Shown: piece after piece, positions 52,827 through 62,131 of the stretch
How the letters are laid out: the number at the start of each line of letters is the position of its first letter
Position numbering within the stretch: the first letter of the stretch is position 1
Origin: Marinomonas spartinae
Lineage (GTDB): Bacteria; Pseudomonadota; Gammaproteobacteria; Pseudomonadales; Marinomonadaceae
Assembly: GCF_900089775.1 (NCBI RefSeq)
Contig: NZ_FLOB01000004.1
Span: forward strand, 1-64,000
Reading direction: 5' to 3'
DNA length: 64,000 bases
Made by a program: the position numbers and the translations under genes
The notes under the pieces: model-generated
Told to the model about the DNA's origin: nothing
Databases searched by the model: none
Seen by the model: only the letters and a program-made list of their open reading frames with translations

Positions 52827-53546
52827 ATGACTACGATAACAGAAACATTCGCACTTAATATGAAAACGGTAAATACTGCCGTTGAAAGTAGGGTAGCCAC
52901 TAAAAAATATGATATTGGCTTTTTGCACACCTCTGCTTTATCTGTTAAACACTTTGATGCCATTATGGCTGAGCTTGCGCCGGAGTTATCCGTTAAACAT
53001 GAAGTGAGGCCCCACTTTTTGAGTCGAGCTCACGCCAATGGCATAGATAGAGTATTAGAAGGTGATGTGACGGCAGCCATAGAAGCGCTAAGCCAAAAAT
53101 CGAAAGTGGTGGTCGTCACCTGTTCGTATATTGGGCAAGTAGCAGAAAATATCGGTATGCTTAATGATAGCCATATTGAAAGCATTGATAGAGCGATGGC
53201 GGACTTTGCGGTAGAGAGAGCAAATAATATATTGGTCTTATCAGCGTTACAGAGTACGTTAAAGCCAACTCGCGAGCTATTGAAATCTTCTATGAATCAT
53301 TTTGGAGTAAAACCCTTAGTGACTCTTCAGTACGTTGATGATGCTTGGGAGCATTTTTTATCAGGCAATGAAAAAGGCTATTATGAGGACATAGCCAAAG
53401 TCTTAAGGGAAAAAGAACAAGACTATGACTTGATTCTGCTCGCTCAGTCCTCTATGGCGGGAGTGACTGATGATGTTGAACTTTCAATCCCAGTGATTAG
53501 TAGCCCTAGAATAGGTGTTGAGCGGGCTATTCAATTTTTGGCCTAA
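52827..53546 (+). CDS. Aspartate/glutamate racemase superfamily protein (single catalytic Cys)
   Basis: A 239-aa protein. VVVTCSYIGQVAE (C99) fits the first catalytic Cys of the Asp/Glu racemase fold. The position of the second Cys reads LLAQSSMAGV, so it is Ser here. Arylmalonate-decarboxylase-like and related branches use only one Cys, so this may not be a racemase. The ATG at 52827 is chosen because CGAGGG lies seven bases upstream; an ATG at 52821 is too close. It is followed by a terminator and, after a long gap, an amino-acid-type permease. Confidence 0.72.
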   Translation: MTTITETFALNMKTVNTAVESRVATKKYDIGFLHTSALSVKHFDAIMAELAPELSVKHEVRPHFLSRAHANGIDRVLEGDVTAAIEALSQKSKVVVVTCSYIGQVAENIGMLNDSHIESIDRAMADFAVERANNILVLSALQSTLKPTRELLKSSMNHFGVKPLVTLQYVDDAWEHFLSGNEKGYYEDIAKVLREKEQDYDLILLAQSSMAGVTDDVELSIPVISSPRIGVERAIQFLA

Positions 53547-54672
53547 CTTAACTGGATCATTTTTTCTGTTTAAAGCGAGTTTATATCATCCTAAAAAAGG
53601 GCGCCTTGGCGTCCTTTTTTGAATGTGTTTTTTATGATTCTTAAAAACTAACGCGAAACGGTTTTGAGGGTATTTAAGGAAGGCACCTTATAAAGAATGC
53701 ATGCCTTTAAATCTTGTTCAATATGTCTTTCAGAAAGGCACCACTCTTTTTACGTACACCTAGATTCCTTCAGTATCACGTCTTAATGCTGCCTTAGTGC
53801 TCTGTAACGAGGAAAGCTTAATTTTAGGGTTAAAGGAAAATTAGCCTGCATAGCCAAAAAGAATGTTGAGTCTTCCAACTAAAACTAAGTGTTTCTTGAA
53901 GTGCTAGCGAAAAAATAGTTTCCAATTTCATGGAATGAATTTGGATGGGGGCAGGGTGTCTAGCCTAGATAATATTTCATGAATCTACTTAGTCAAAGTG
54001 GCCATAGAGTATCAAATACATCAGGTAAAAAAGCAGGATGATTAAATAATTATATAGTCAAACTGTTATTTCATGTAACATTTTTGAAGTATACTCGAGG
54101 TCTTATCGAATAATGGGGTATAACTCAGAGAAAATCTATTTATCAATGGTAAGAAACGTCCTTTGGAAGGGGGTATAGATCTAATGTATAGGGTTGTTTC
54201 CAAGTGATTAATATTTATTCCACTTTTTTTACGAATTATTTTCCTCCTCCAAAAAATCATCTAAATTTCTATATAGCCTATTTGTTTGCATGTTAATTGT
54301 TTTTTATTTACGATTTTTTTAATATTTTTAGTCTTATTTATTGCGATTTTTTTGTTTTTTGTGTGCTTTATGTTTTCTATTTACTTAAAAAGTATAAACA
54401 TCATAAAAATAAAATCTTTATAAAACAGTGTCTTATAAAAAATCCTGTTAATTCTGATATTCATCGACATTTAATGGTTCAGCTTTTTGCTAATTTCCTT
54501 AGCGTGGCTTTGCTGCTTTAAGTCAATATAGTGATCCCTTTCAAATAGTTGACACATTTTAGAAAAATAGTGATAAATCAGTACTTATTATTTAAAGAAA
54601 GAAGTGTCTTCAAATAAAAAATAATAGTGTAGTTCACTTTTCCAACCTTTTTGCTTTCGTAGGGGAACGGCT
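53547..54672. other. 1.1-kb AT-rich gene-poor gap
   Basis: The only clear element is the terminator at 53593-53620. Short readings are hydrophobic, Phe/Ile/Lys-rich and have no ribosome site, so I reject them. The last 130 bases must hold the APC permease promoter. Composition is distinctly more AT-rich than flanking genes, which could reflect a decayed gene, an acquired segment or an untranslated RNA. Confidence 0.6.
53593..53620 (+). terminator. Intrinsic terminator after the racemase-family gene
   Basis: AAAAAAGGGCGC pairs with GCGTCCTTTTTT (one G-T pair), with the T run forming part of the stem. Confidence 0.82.
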
Positions 54673-56268
54673 ATGGCTGATGGTAAGCTTAAGAAAAAAT
54701 TAGGATTGTTAGACTTAACGCTGCTTGGAATCGGTTCTATGATCGGTTCTGGCTGGCTTTATGCCGCATTAAGAAGCTCCGGCTTTGCGGGAGCGTGGTC
54801 TGGTTATGCCTGGGCGTTGGGTGCCATTATGGTACTTTTTATTGGTCTGGTATTTGCTGAATTAGGGGCAAGTGTGCCACGTGCTGGAGGATTTGTTCGC
54901 TATCCAAATTTCACGCATGGTAATCTTGTTGGCTTTGTTATTGGTGTTAGTGCCTTATTGGCTTATACCAGTACGGCGGGGGTAGAAGTTGAGGCGGTTC
55001 GTCAATATGCCATGTATTGGTGGCCTGCATTAGGTCAGTCGGATGGCAGTCCGACGGATCTTGGCTTCTTTATGCAGATCCTTTTATTGGTATTTTTCTT
55101 CGCCTTAAATTATTGGAGTGTGAATGTTTTTGGTCGCATTAATACCATTGTTACTGCAATTAAATTCATTGTTCCTATCGTGGCAATCGTTATCTTTTTT
55201 GGCTACTTCAAAAGTGCGAATTTGCAAGTTCCTGCGACTCATCCAGGTGGGGTGCATGGAGTGTTTGCCTCACTAACTGGGGCAGGGATTGTTTTCGCTT
55301 ACCTTGGTTTTCGCCAAGCGGTGGACTTTGCTGGTGAGGCGAAGAACCCACAACGAAATATTCCGATTGCCATTATGTTGGCACTAGGAGCCAGTTTTGT
55401 TATCTATATTCTGTTGCAATTCTCTTTTATGGGAGCCGTGCCATCAGACTTATTGAAAGCACATGGCTGGCATGGTCTTGCGAATGTGTTCAATTCTCCT
55501 TATGCGGATTTGGCTCGTTCTCTAGGGCTTGCTTGGTTGGTTAACTTAATTCTTGTGGACGCGGTTATTTCCCCAGCGGGTACAGGCAATATTTATTTGG
55601 CAGGCGCAAGTCGTATTTTGTTTGCTTGGGCAAAGAATGGACATTTATTTAAGGCGTTGGGTAAGGTGGATGTGAAGTCTGGTGTGCCTCGTGGTGCTCT
55701 GTGGTTGTCTCTGATTCTTGCCATTGCTTGGACGTTGCCTTCTGAGTTTCAGGTCTGGGGTGGTCTGATTGCAGCGGTTACATCGGCTAACGTGCTAACG
55801 TATATGCCAGGTCCTGTTAGTGCGGCAGTTTTCCGTAAGCGTCTTCCAAATTTGAAGCGTCCGTTTGTGTTACCAGCTTTTGCGATTATTAGTCCTCTAG
55901 CCTTCATCGCAAGTACTTTACTGATTTATTGGAGTAGTTGGGGCGTAGATGAACTGCTCTTACCTGTGTTGATGCTGGCGTGGGTCGGATATGCTTTATT
56001 TGCTAAGAATGATCAAGGAAAAGGCGATGTTAAGCGTGCCGTTTGGTTGCTTGTTTATTATATCGCGCTTTTCATCTTGTCGTACGCTGGTAACTTCGGC
56101 GGTAAGGGCTATGTTAGTTCACCCGTAGATATCATCATTCTTGTGATAATTTCTTTGGTGACTTACTTCTGGGGAATCGCCTCTAGTTATGAAACGCCGG
56201 TTATTCCTGAAGAAGAGGATGAGCATCAGGTTGAATATCATGAAGGGACAGAAGCAAAAACGGCTTAA
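54673..56268 (+). CDS. APC family amino acid permease
   Basis: A 531-aa protein with about 12 helices. It opens KKKLGLLDLTLLGIGSMIGSGWLY (residues 6-29), the conserved APC helix 1 with its unwound GxG substrate-binding segment; FAYLGFRQAVDFAGEAKNPQRNIPIAI follows helix 6. The C-terminus ends in an acidic tail (EEEDEHQVEYHEGTEAKTA). It should import amino acids or amines by proton or sodium symport, or exchange. AGGGGA precedes the ATG. A 19-bp terminator follows. Confidence 0.92.
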   Translation: MADGKLKKKLGLLDLTLLGIGSMIGSGWLYAALRSSGFAGAWSGYAWALGAIMVLFIGLVFAELGASVPRAGGFVRYPNFTHGNLVGFVIGVSALLAYTSTAGVEVEAVRQYAMYWWPALGQSDGSPTDLGFFMQILLLVFFFALNYWSVNVFGRINTIVTAIKFIVPIVAIVIFFGYFKSANLQVPATHPGGVHGVFASLTGAGIVFAYLGFRQAVDFAGEAKNPQRNIPIAIMLALGASFVIYILLQFSFMGAVPSDLLKAHGWHGLANVFNSPYADLARSLGLAWLVNLILVDAVISPAGTGNIYLAGASRILFAWAKNGHLFKALGKVDVKSGVPRGALWLSLILAIAWTLPSEFQVWGGLIAAVTSANVLTYMPGPVSAAVFRKRLPNLKRPFVLPAFAIISPLAFIASTLLIYWSSWGVDELLLPVLMLAWVGYALFAKNDQGKGDVKRAVWLLVYYIALFILSYAGNFGGKGYVSSPVDIIILVIISLVTYFWGIASSYETPVIPEEEDEHQVEYHEGTEAKTA

Positions 56269-56303
56269 CATGGTAGTGTAATTATTCGCTATTATTAGCG
56301 TCT

Positions 56304-56346
56304 AAATCCCCCTCTGACACAGATGCTGTGTCAGAGGGGGATTTTT
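56304..56346. terminator. Strong terminator after the APC permease gene
   Basis: A 19-bp perfect stem (56304-56322 with 56326-56344) closes on a 3-base loop and is followed by T residues. It can also act on the minus strand. Confidence 0.95.
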
Positions 56347-56462
56347 ATTTAGTGATCGAAAAACCTTAAGATGCGTTGAATTAAGAAACCTTTATCTGGA
56401 CGCTGATAGCGGGGGGAGGCCGTAAAATATTTTCCTATAGCCTGAGTGTCTTTATGGCGCTC

Positions 56463-56508
56463 ATAAAAAAGCCAAGGCTTTGATTTATCAGTGGAGTCAC
56501 CTTGGCTT
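56463..56508 (-). terminator. Terminator of the ParA-like gene
   Basis: AAGCCAAGG and CCTTGGCTT form a 9-bp stem with a 22-base loop. Read on the minus strand it is followed by TTTTTT, 40 bases after the stop. Confidence 0.8.
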
Positions 56509-56546
56509 GATTGATATCACTTTATTCTGCTGTAACGGTAAAAAGG

Positions 56547-57230
56547 TTAGCCAAGCTGATGTAGCTGCTGATAAGTATTACGTAACCAGACTTTCATACG
56601 CTGGCGTTCGGCAATATTCATGATGCTACGGTCATTGGCGACAGCCCAGAAACTACTGTTATTAAAGTCGATCTTCTGCGTTAACTTCGTTTGCAATCTA
56701 GGCAGCTCAATGATCAATGCGTCGCGTTCTACCGCCTTTTTATAGGTGTCAGACTTTTGGAAACGAGAGAAGTCATTGCCTCGACCATAGTTTTGTACGA
56801 TGACAAAGTCCACCGACTCTTGTGGATAGCGCTCTAGGAGTTGATCAAGTAGAGTAATGGTATCGGCTCCATCGTCCATGACATGCCAAAGACAGACTTG
56901 GTAGCCCATTTCATCAAGTAGACCAAACACGTCAGTTTCTTCTATCCACTTTCCTAATGGTTTAGCTGTTTGTGCTGCTAAGTCGACAATTAAATCACGC
57001 TCTGGGTACTCTTCGACAGCGGCGAGCATACCATCTAAGCTGTCTTCTTCACCCACAATAATTGGGGAAGCGAAATCACTGTAAAAACGAGAAAAAGTAG
57101 CATGAGAGGCGTCACAGTCGAAGCCTAAAAAAGGTTTTTCATTATCGATATAAAATTGTGCTAATACCCGAGCCGTCATGGACTTACCCACACCGCCTTT
57201 TTCACCACCAACAAAATGTACCTTAGCCAT
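56547..57230 (-). CDS. ParA/MinD-family ATPase (orphan)
   Basis: A 227-aa P-loop ATPase. GGEKGGVGKSMTA (residues 8-20) is the deviant Walker A with its signature Lys, LGFDCDASHATFSRFY and DLIVDLAAQTAKPL are the switch regions. No ParB, partition site or flagellar/chemotaxis partner is adjacent; relatives are found as orphan 'nucleotide-binding' proteins on plasmids and in mobilisation loci. It may position a cargo or regulate another process. GGGAG precedes the ATG; a long inverted repeat lies 45 bases upstream. Confidence 0.85.
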   Translation of the reverse strand: MAKVHFVGGEKGGVGKSMTARVLAQFYIDNEKPFLGFDCDASHATFSRFYSDFASPIIVGEEDSLDGMLAAVEEYPERDLIVDLAAQTAKPLGKWIEETDVFGLLDEMGYQVCLWHVMDDGADTITLLDQLLERYPQESVDFVIVQNYGRGNDFSRFQKSDTYKKAVERDALIIELPRLQTKLTQKIDFNNSSFWAVANDRSIMNIAERQRMKVWLRNTYQQLHQLG

Positions 57231-57274
57231 TGATATCTCCCTATTACTGGAGGTTTAAGTGTTTAGAGTGAGTG

Positions 57275-57318
57275 TTTTTTTCTATTATTCTGCTAGCTGG
57301 CAGAATAATAGAAAAAAA
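57275..57318. repeat. 19-bp perfect inverted repeat upstream of the ParA-like gene
   Basis: Arms of 19 bases (TTTTTTTCTATTATTCTGC and complement) with a 6-base loop TAGCTG lie between dapA and the ATPase start. It resembles a terminator, but a separate hairpin closer to dapA (57378-57405) already serves that gene. Confidence 0.75.
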
Positions 57319-57377
57319 TTCAGAGCTTCTACTGTAGCAATAAAACATGACAAATAATTATTTTTATCGGAAAAAGG

Positions 57378-57405
57378 AAAGCCAATCGTTAAAACAATTG
57401 GCTTT
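57378..57405 (-). terminator. Terminator of dapA
   Basis: AAAGCCAAT and ATTGGCTTT form a 9-bp stem. Read on the minus strand it is followed by CCTTTTTC, 47 bases beyond the dapA stop. Confidence 0.8.
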
Positions 57406-57451
57406 GATTTCCATCAAGTTAGATGGGGAAGTGCTTAATAATAAATCCAAA

Positions 57452-58324
57452 TTATAGTAAGCCTAGTGACTCCATAGCCTGACGGATCGCCGCTTTACTA
57501 CTGTCCTGTAACGCGGTAATCGGCAGACGGCACTCTTCGGTACATAACCCCAGCAATGACATAGCGTACTTAGCGCCTGCTGGGTTGGGCTCTAGAAATA
57601 ATGCACTGTGAAGGGCAAACAACTTGTCTTGTAGATGCATGGCATCGGTGAATTTACCTTCCGCACACAGCTGTTGCAGTTCGACTATTTGTTTTGGCGC
57701 AACGTTGGACGAAACTGAAATACAGCCATTTCCTCCGCCAACGTTGTAGGCGACGCTGTTAACATCATCGCCACTTAAGAAGCAAAAGGGTTTATGGATG
57801 AGCGCGCGTTCACGAATAGGACGAGTGAGGTCCCCAGTGGAGTCTTTGACGCCGATGATGCGAGGCATCTCGGCTAACTGGGCAAGCGTATTGACCTCTA
57901 CGCCGACAATGCTTCTAGGTGGAATGTTATAGATGATGATCGGGAGTTGGGTGTTGTCATGGACATGTTTGTAGTGTTGATACAGGCCAACTTGATTTGG
58001 GCGATTATAGTAACCTGCGACATGTAAAGTGGCATCGGCACCCGCTCGATAAGCATATTCTGAGTAAGTAACCGCTTCCACCGGATTGTTCGAGCCTGCT
58101 CCTGCGAGAATAGGGACTGCTTTATTAGTTTCTTCCACCGTGATTTCAATAACACGTTTATGTTCCGCTTCGCTTAGAGTTGGGGATTCCCCTGTGGTAC
58201 CAACTGGAACCAGCCCGTTGATGCCTTGATCTATTTGCCAGCGAACAATATTACGCAATGCGACTTCATCAAGCTGTCCGTCACGAAATGGGGTGATTAA
58301 TGCAGTGATGGCACCATGAAACAT
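57452..58324 (-). CDS. dapA: 4-Hydroxy-tetrahydrodipicolinate synthase DapA
   Basis: A 290-aa Schiff-base aldolase that condenses pyruvate and aspartate semialdehyde in lysine and diaminopimelate synthesis. Motifs: VPVGTTGESPTL (catalytic Thr pair), YNIPPRS (Tyr near 133), GVKDSTGD (Schiff-base Lys near 161), and SGDD. Length is standard. GAGGT precedes the ATG. It is alone between two intergenic regions; no bamC/nlpB lies downstream, unlike in E. coli. Confidence 0.95.
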   Translation of the reverse strand: MFHGAITALITPFRDGQLDEVALRNIVRWQIDQGINGLVPVGTTGESPTLSEAEHKRVIEITVEETNKAVPILAGAGSNNPVEAVTYSEYAYRAGADATLHVAGYYNRPNQVGLYQHYKHVHDNTQLPIIIYNIPPRSIVGVEVNTLAQLAEMPRIIGVKDSTGDLTRPIRERALIHKPFCFLSGDDVNSVAYNVGGGNGCISVSSNVAPKQIVELQQLCAEGKFTDAMHLQDKLFALHSALFLEPNPAGAKYAMSLLGLCTEECRLPITALQDSSKAAIRQAMESLGLL

Positions 58325-58757
58325 ACTATTACCTCAATGGTTGTTATTTATATTTGGCTAAAGTAACCGGAGGCCTGCCGCTGAGGAGTGTATGTGCCCG
58401 TCAGCGATGAAGCTGCCGGGGAAATGTTTTCTTAAATCCACACGCCAGCTACACAAGGTGGTTTCACCTTACGTTTATCGCCGTTGCGTTTTTTTGCAGG
58501 AGTTAAGAACAAAAATATCATGTTATGAGTCTGTTTTTATTAATGCTGCCTTATGCTGACTGTTTTATTTATAAAGGTCAATAGTCAAAAAGCGCTGAAA
58601 CTTGTTAGTAATTACCCCAGCAATCGGTTAATATTCGTCCAAGCTATTAATTAGTATGGCCTTGTTAACATATTCCCAAATAAAAAAACTTCCGACTTCC
58701 ATGGAGCCAAATACCCAAAAGGTGTGTCTGGTCGGTGGTTAATTGTGTGAGAAAACT
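58325..58757. other. Divergent region between dapA and the PAS-GGDEF-EAL gene
   Basis: About 430 bp without a gene. It has a small AAGGTG-GTTT-CACCTT hairpin at 58455-58470. I looked for a lysine riboswitch on the dapA strand and did not recognise its conserved segments. Confidence 0.45.
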
Positions 58758-61382
58758 ATGCAGGATATGCTTCATACACTGATGGAACGACATTTGAAAG
58801 GGCGCACATTAGATTCTGATGTTGCTTCTTTCATTGAAGAGCTTTCTCAAGCAATGCAGCAACAGCAACAGCAAGTGCAGTTATTAGAGCGTTCTTTAGA
58901 GCTTGCTTCCAATGAGTTATATCAAGGTCGCGATTACCTTCATATGAGTCAAGAGCTGTTTGATGCTACTTTCCACGCGGCAAAAGATGCCATGCTCATC
59001 ATTGTGCAGAACGATGAGAGCTGTATTCGCTATAATCAATTATTTGCCAGTATGTGGCGTTTGCCTGCTTCTTATGGCTATGAAATTACCCCATCCAGCT
59101 TGCAGCAATTCATGCAGCCAGCGTTTGATGACCTCGATACTTTTTACAGCATTTTTAATGCCATTATTCGTAATGATCAAGACTCAGTTGGAGAAATTCG
59201 CCTAAAAGATGGCCGCTATATAGAGTATGAATGCCGTATTAGAGAACAGCCTGGTAATCATATTAGCCGCTTGTGGATGATGACAGATATTACTGAGCGT
59301 AAGCTTGATAAGAAAGCCTTAGAAGCCTCTGCTCATGATTTGAGGTTAGCCCACCGATTAGCCAAAATGGGGGCGTGGACATACGATATTGATCGTCAAG
59401 AGTTTCGTTTGTCCGCAGAATTATTGACCTTGCTTGACATATCATGTGATAAGACGCGAATTTCTGCTAATACGTTTTTCAGCTTAGTGCCTTCTCAAGA
59501 TAAAGTTAAGATCATGCAGCTATTTAGTGATGCAGCATCTAATAAGCAGTCTTTTAAAATCGAGACAACCTTTTATTTAGCGGATGAAGAAGAACGTCAT
59601 GTTGTGATTCGTGGTGGCTTTAAGCAGAGTGACTCTTGTACTTGTTTATTGGGAGTGTTACAGGACGTTTCCGATAGCTACCATACTTCTGAACAGATAA
59701 AGTTGTCATCACGCTTTTTTCAATCTTCTTTGCAAGGCAATATCCTATTGGATCGTCAGCGTAATATTATTGACTTTAATGATGTGGCTTGTGAAATTTT
59801 CCATTTAGAACGCAATGAGTTCGCATCTGGCATAATGTCACGTCTGAAGAGTGCTTGGACGGCCAATATGTCGATTTCAGGTATGTGGAGCTATGTAATA
59901 GAGCACGGTAGCTGGTCAGGAGAAGTGTACTTCTCAAGTTCAGATCTATCAGACAAAATATTATGGTTATCTCTTGAGGCATATAAAAATAGCCATGGCA
60001 AAATTGTCAATTTTATCGCGATTGTTAATGACATTACGGAATCGAAAAAGACACAAGAAAAGCTTCATCAAATTGCGTATTTTGATTCCCAAACTAGGCT
60101 ACCTAACCGTCTCCAGTTTGAGCGTTTTTTAAGCCAAAAATTGCGTGCAATGGCTTTTACGAAAGAGCCATTAGCGTTGATTTACTTAGATTTAGATCGT
60201 TTTAAATATGTGAATGATTCGCTAGGCCATCATGCTGGCGATGCCTTATTGACCTTGGTTGGTGAGCGGCTTCGGGAAAGTGTTCCTGATGCTTTGATGA
60301 TTGCTCGTCAGGGCGGCGATGAGTTTGTATTAATTCTGTCGGGTTATGTGAATTATGATGGGGTTGCTCAACGCTGCGAAAAAATAGTTAGTGCTTTGTC
60401 TAGTGTTTTTATGATTGACGATAACCCCGTCTATGTCGGTGCCAGTTTGGGTGTTGTCGAGTTACCCAAACATACTTCTGATATGGTGACCGCCATGCGT
60501 TACGCGGATATTTCTCTGTATAAGGCGAAAAGTGCTGGTAAAGGGTGTTATCGTTTCTGGCAAAGTGAATATCTCACAGACGTTACACCGGAAAGAATGC
60601 GTTTGGAATCTGAGCTTCGCGAAGGGATAGAGAATGGGGAGTTGGAGCTTCATTATCAGCCAAAAGTTGAGGCGGAGACAGGGCAACACTGTGGCCTAGA
60701 GGCTCTGGTGCGATGGCAGCACCCGAAACTGGGACTGCTTTACCCTGATCAATTTATTTCTATTGCCGAAGAAACTAATTTGATTATCGAGCTGGATCGG
60801 TGGGTGATTCGTGCGGTCGCACATCAACAGGCTGAATGGCGGTCAGCAGGCTTTGAGTTGTTACCCGTTTCGATCAATGTTTCTGCCACCCACGCTAGTC
60901 GTCATGAATTGGTTGTGCTGTTTGCCGAGATATTAGCAGCGTATCCGTACCTTGCGAATTATATTGAAATTGAGCTGACTGAAACCGCTATTATGGCGAA
61001 CCCAGATCAAGCCACCTTGTCTTTAAACAGTTTATTGGAAATGGGAGTGAAGTCATCAGTAGATGACTTTGGTTCTGGCTACACGTCCCTTGGGTATTTG
61101 AAGAAGTTGAATGCTAATACCTTAAAAATAGATCGTAGCTTTATCAATGGCATAACCACAGATTTTTATGATCGTGATGTTGCTAAAGCCATCATCGCTT
61201 TGGCCAATAGTATGTCGATGGAAGTGGTGGCGGAAGGTATTGAAACCAAGGCACAATGGGATTTATTGCGTGAGTTTGGCTGTCAGTATCTGCAAGGATT
61301 TTATTTCTCAAGACCATTAACTGTCGCGTGCATGACGCATATTTTGAAGCATCGTTTAGAAGAAGCTCCCATGTTATCATAG
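58758..61382 (+). CDS. PAS-GGDEF-EAL cyclic-di-GMP signalling protein
   Basis: An 874-aa protein. It has an N-terminal helical segment with a Gln run (residues 33-42) and three PAS-like regions (about 65-180, 195-310, 315-430) leading to a GGDEF domain. Its active site GGDEF (about 519-523) is intact, but the RxxD inhibition site five residues before is absent (PDAL). The EAL domain has the full catalytic set: EALVRW, INVSA, ELTETA, DDFGSGYTSLGYL, KIDRSF and EGIET. It can make and degrade cyclic-di-GMP; phosphodiesterase activity is likely. No membrane helix is obvious. ATG 58758 is preferred to a TTG at 58743. Confidence 0.92.
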   Translation: MQDMLHTLMERHLKGRTLDSDVASFIEELSQAMQQQQQQVQLLERSLELASNELYQGRDYLHMSQELFDATFHAAKDAMLIIVQNDESCIRYNQLFASMWRLPASYGYEITPSSLQQFMQPAFDDLDTFYSIFNAIIRNDQDSVGEIRLKDGRYIEYECRIREQPGNHISRLWMMTDITERKLDKKALEASAHDLRLAHRLAKMGAWTYDIDRQEFRLSAELLTLLDISCDKTRISANTFFSLVPSQDKVKIMQLFSDAASNKQSFKIETTFYLADEEERHVVIRGGFKQSDSCTCLLGVLQDVSDSYHTSEQIKLSSRFFQSSLQGNILLDRQRNIIDFNDVACEIFHLERNEFASGIMSRLKSAWTANMSISGMWSYVIEHGSWSGEVYFSSSDLSDKILWLSLEAYKNSHGKIVNFIAIVNDITESKKTQEKLHQIAYFDSQTRLPNRLQFERFLSQKLRAMAFTKEPLALIYLDLDRFKYVNDSLGHHAGDALLTLVGERLRESVPDALMIARQGGDEFVLILSGYVNYDGVAQRCEKIVSALSSVFMIDDNPVYVGASLGVVELPKHTSDMVTAMRYADISLYKAKSAGKGCYRFWQSEYLTDVTPERMRLESELREGIENGELELHYQPKVEAETGQHCGLEALVRWQHPKLGLLYPDQFISIAEETNLIIELDRWVIRAVAHQQAEWRSAGFELLPVSINVSATHASRHELVVLFAEILAAYPYLANYIEIELTETAIMANPDQATLSLNSLLEMGVKSSVDDFGSGYTSLGYLKKLNANTLKIDRSFINGITTDFYDRDVAKAIIALANSMSMEVVAEGIETKAQWDLLREFGCQYLQGFYFSRPLTVACMTHILKHRLEEAPMLS

Positions 61383-61435
61383 TGTTAAAATCCTTCTTAT
61401 GTTTTGCTTCCTGATACAGGATAAATAATAACAAT

Positions 61436-62047
61436 ATGGATACCTCTACTTTTTTTTCCCTTGCGACAATTTGTGTGATGGGAGCGATTTCACCTGGCCC
61501 GAGTTTGGCGGTTATTCTTAGGGTGACACTTTCCCAGTCTTCCTACCACGGTGCGGTTGCCGCACTTGCCCATGGTTTTGGCATTGGTTTGTGGGCGCTG
61601 TTTACCATGCAGGGTTTGGCCATTTTAATGCTTCATTACCCCTCTGCTTTTCATGTTATAGCAATGCTTGGTGGTTTATATCTTGCCTGGCTAGGAATTA
61701 AGGCTTTGCGCTTTGCGGGCCAGGGCAGCCAAGAGCAGCGCGTTGTTACAAGTGTATCCTATTGGCAATCGGCTCGTGATGGGTTGGCTATTGCTTTGAT
61801 GAACCCAAAAGCGGCATTATTTTTTCTTGCTTTGTTCAGCCAGTATATTAACAGCAATATGGGGGCGGTTTTAAAAATGCAACTTTGGGGCATGGTGTTT
61901 GCCATCGATACGGTTTGGTATTTATTAGTTGCCTTGTTGCTGGCAGGTGGCCCTCTATTACGTTGGTTAAAACGTAATAGAGTATGGGTAGATCGCATTA
62001 TGGGGTGTTTATTAATGGGTTTGGGGTTAAGTATCTTTTTACGTTAG
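61436..62047 (+). CDS. LysE/RhtB family exporter
   Basis: A 203-aa protein with about six helices. The opening ATICVMGAISPGPSLAVILRVTLSQSS has the conserved PGP motif of this family and FGIGLWALFTMQGLAIL and AMLGGLYLAWLGIKALR follow. ALMNPKAALFFLALFSQYI is the helix 4-5 pattern. Members export amino acids such as lysine, threonine or homoserine lactone; the substrate is unknown. It is followed by a bidirectional terminator. Confidence 0.92.
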   Translation: MDTSTFFSLATICVMGAISPGPSLAVILRVTLSQSSYHGAVAALAHGFGIGLWALFTMQGLAILMLHYPSAFHVIAMLGGLYLAWLGIKALRFAGQGSQEQRVVTSVSYWQSARDGLAIALMNPKAALFFLALFSQYINSNMGAVLKMQLWGMVFAIDTVWYLLVALLLAGGPLLRWLKRNRVWVDRIMGCLLMGLGLSIFLR

Positions 62048-62092
62048 TTATTTACTGCGCTTTTATAGCGAATCCGAGACTAAATATTTGAG

Positions 62093-62121
62093 AAATAAGT
62101 CCTCATCATGAGGACTTATTT
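62093..62121. terminator. Bidirectional terminator between the LysE and DHH genes
   Basis: A 13-bp perfect stem (AAATAAGTCCTCA and its complement) with a TCA loop lies between two convergent genes. Confidence 0.88.
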
Positions 62122-62131
62122 GCACCTTGCT

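Noticed and set aside
54297-54521. 74-codon reading frame rich in Phe, Ile and Lys
   Set aside because: Simple by-product of very AT-rich DNA, with no ribosome site and no similarity to a known small membrane protein.
58325-58640. Possible lysine riboswitch upstream of dapA
   Set aside because: The conserved core segments of the lysine riboswitch are not recognisable on the minus strand.
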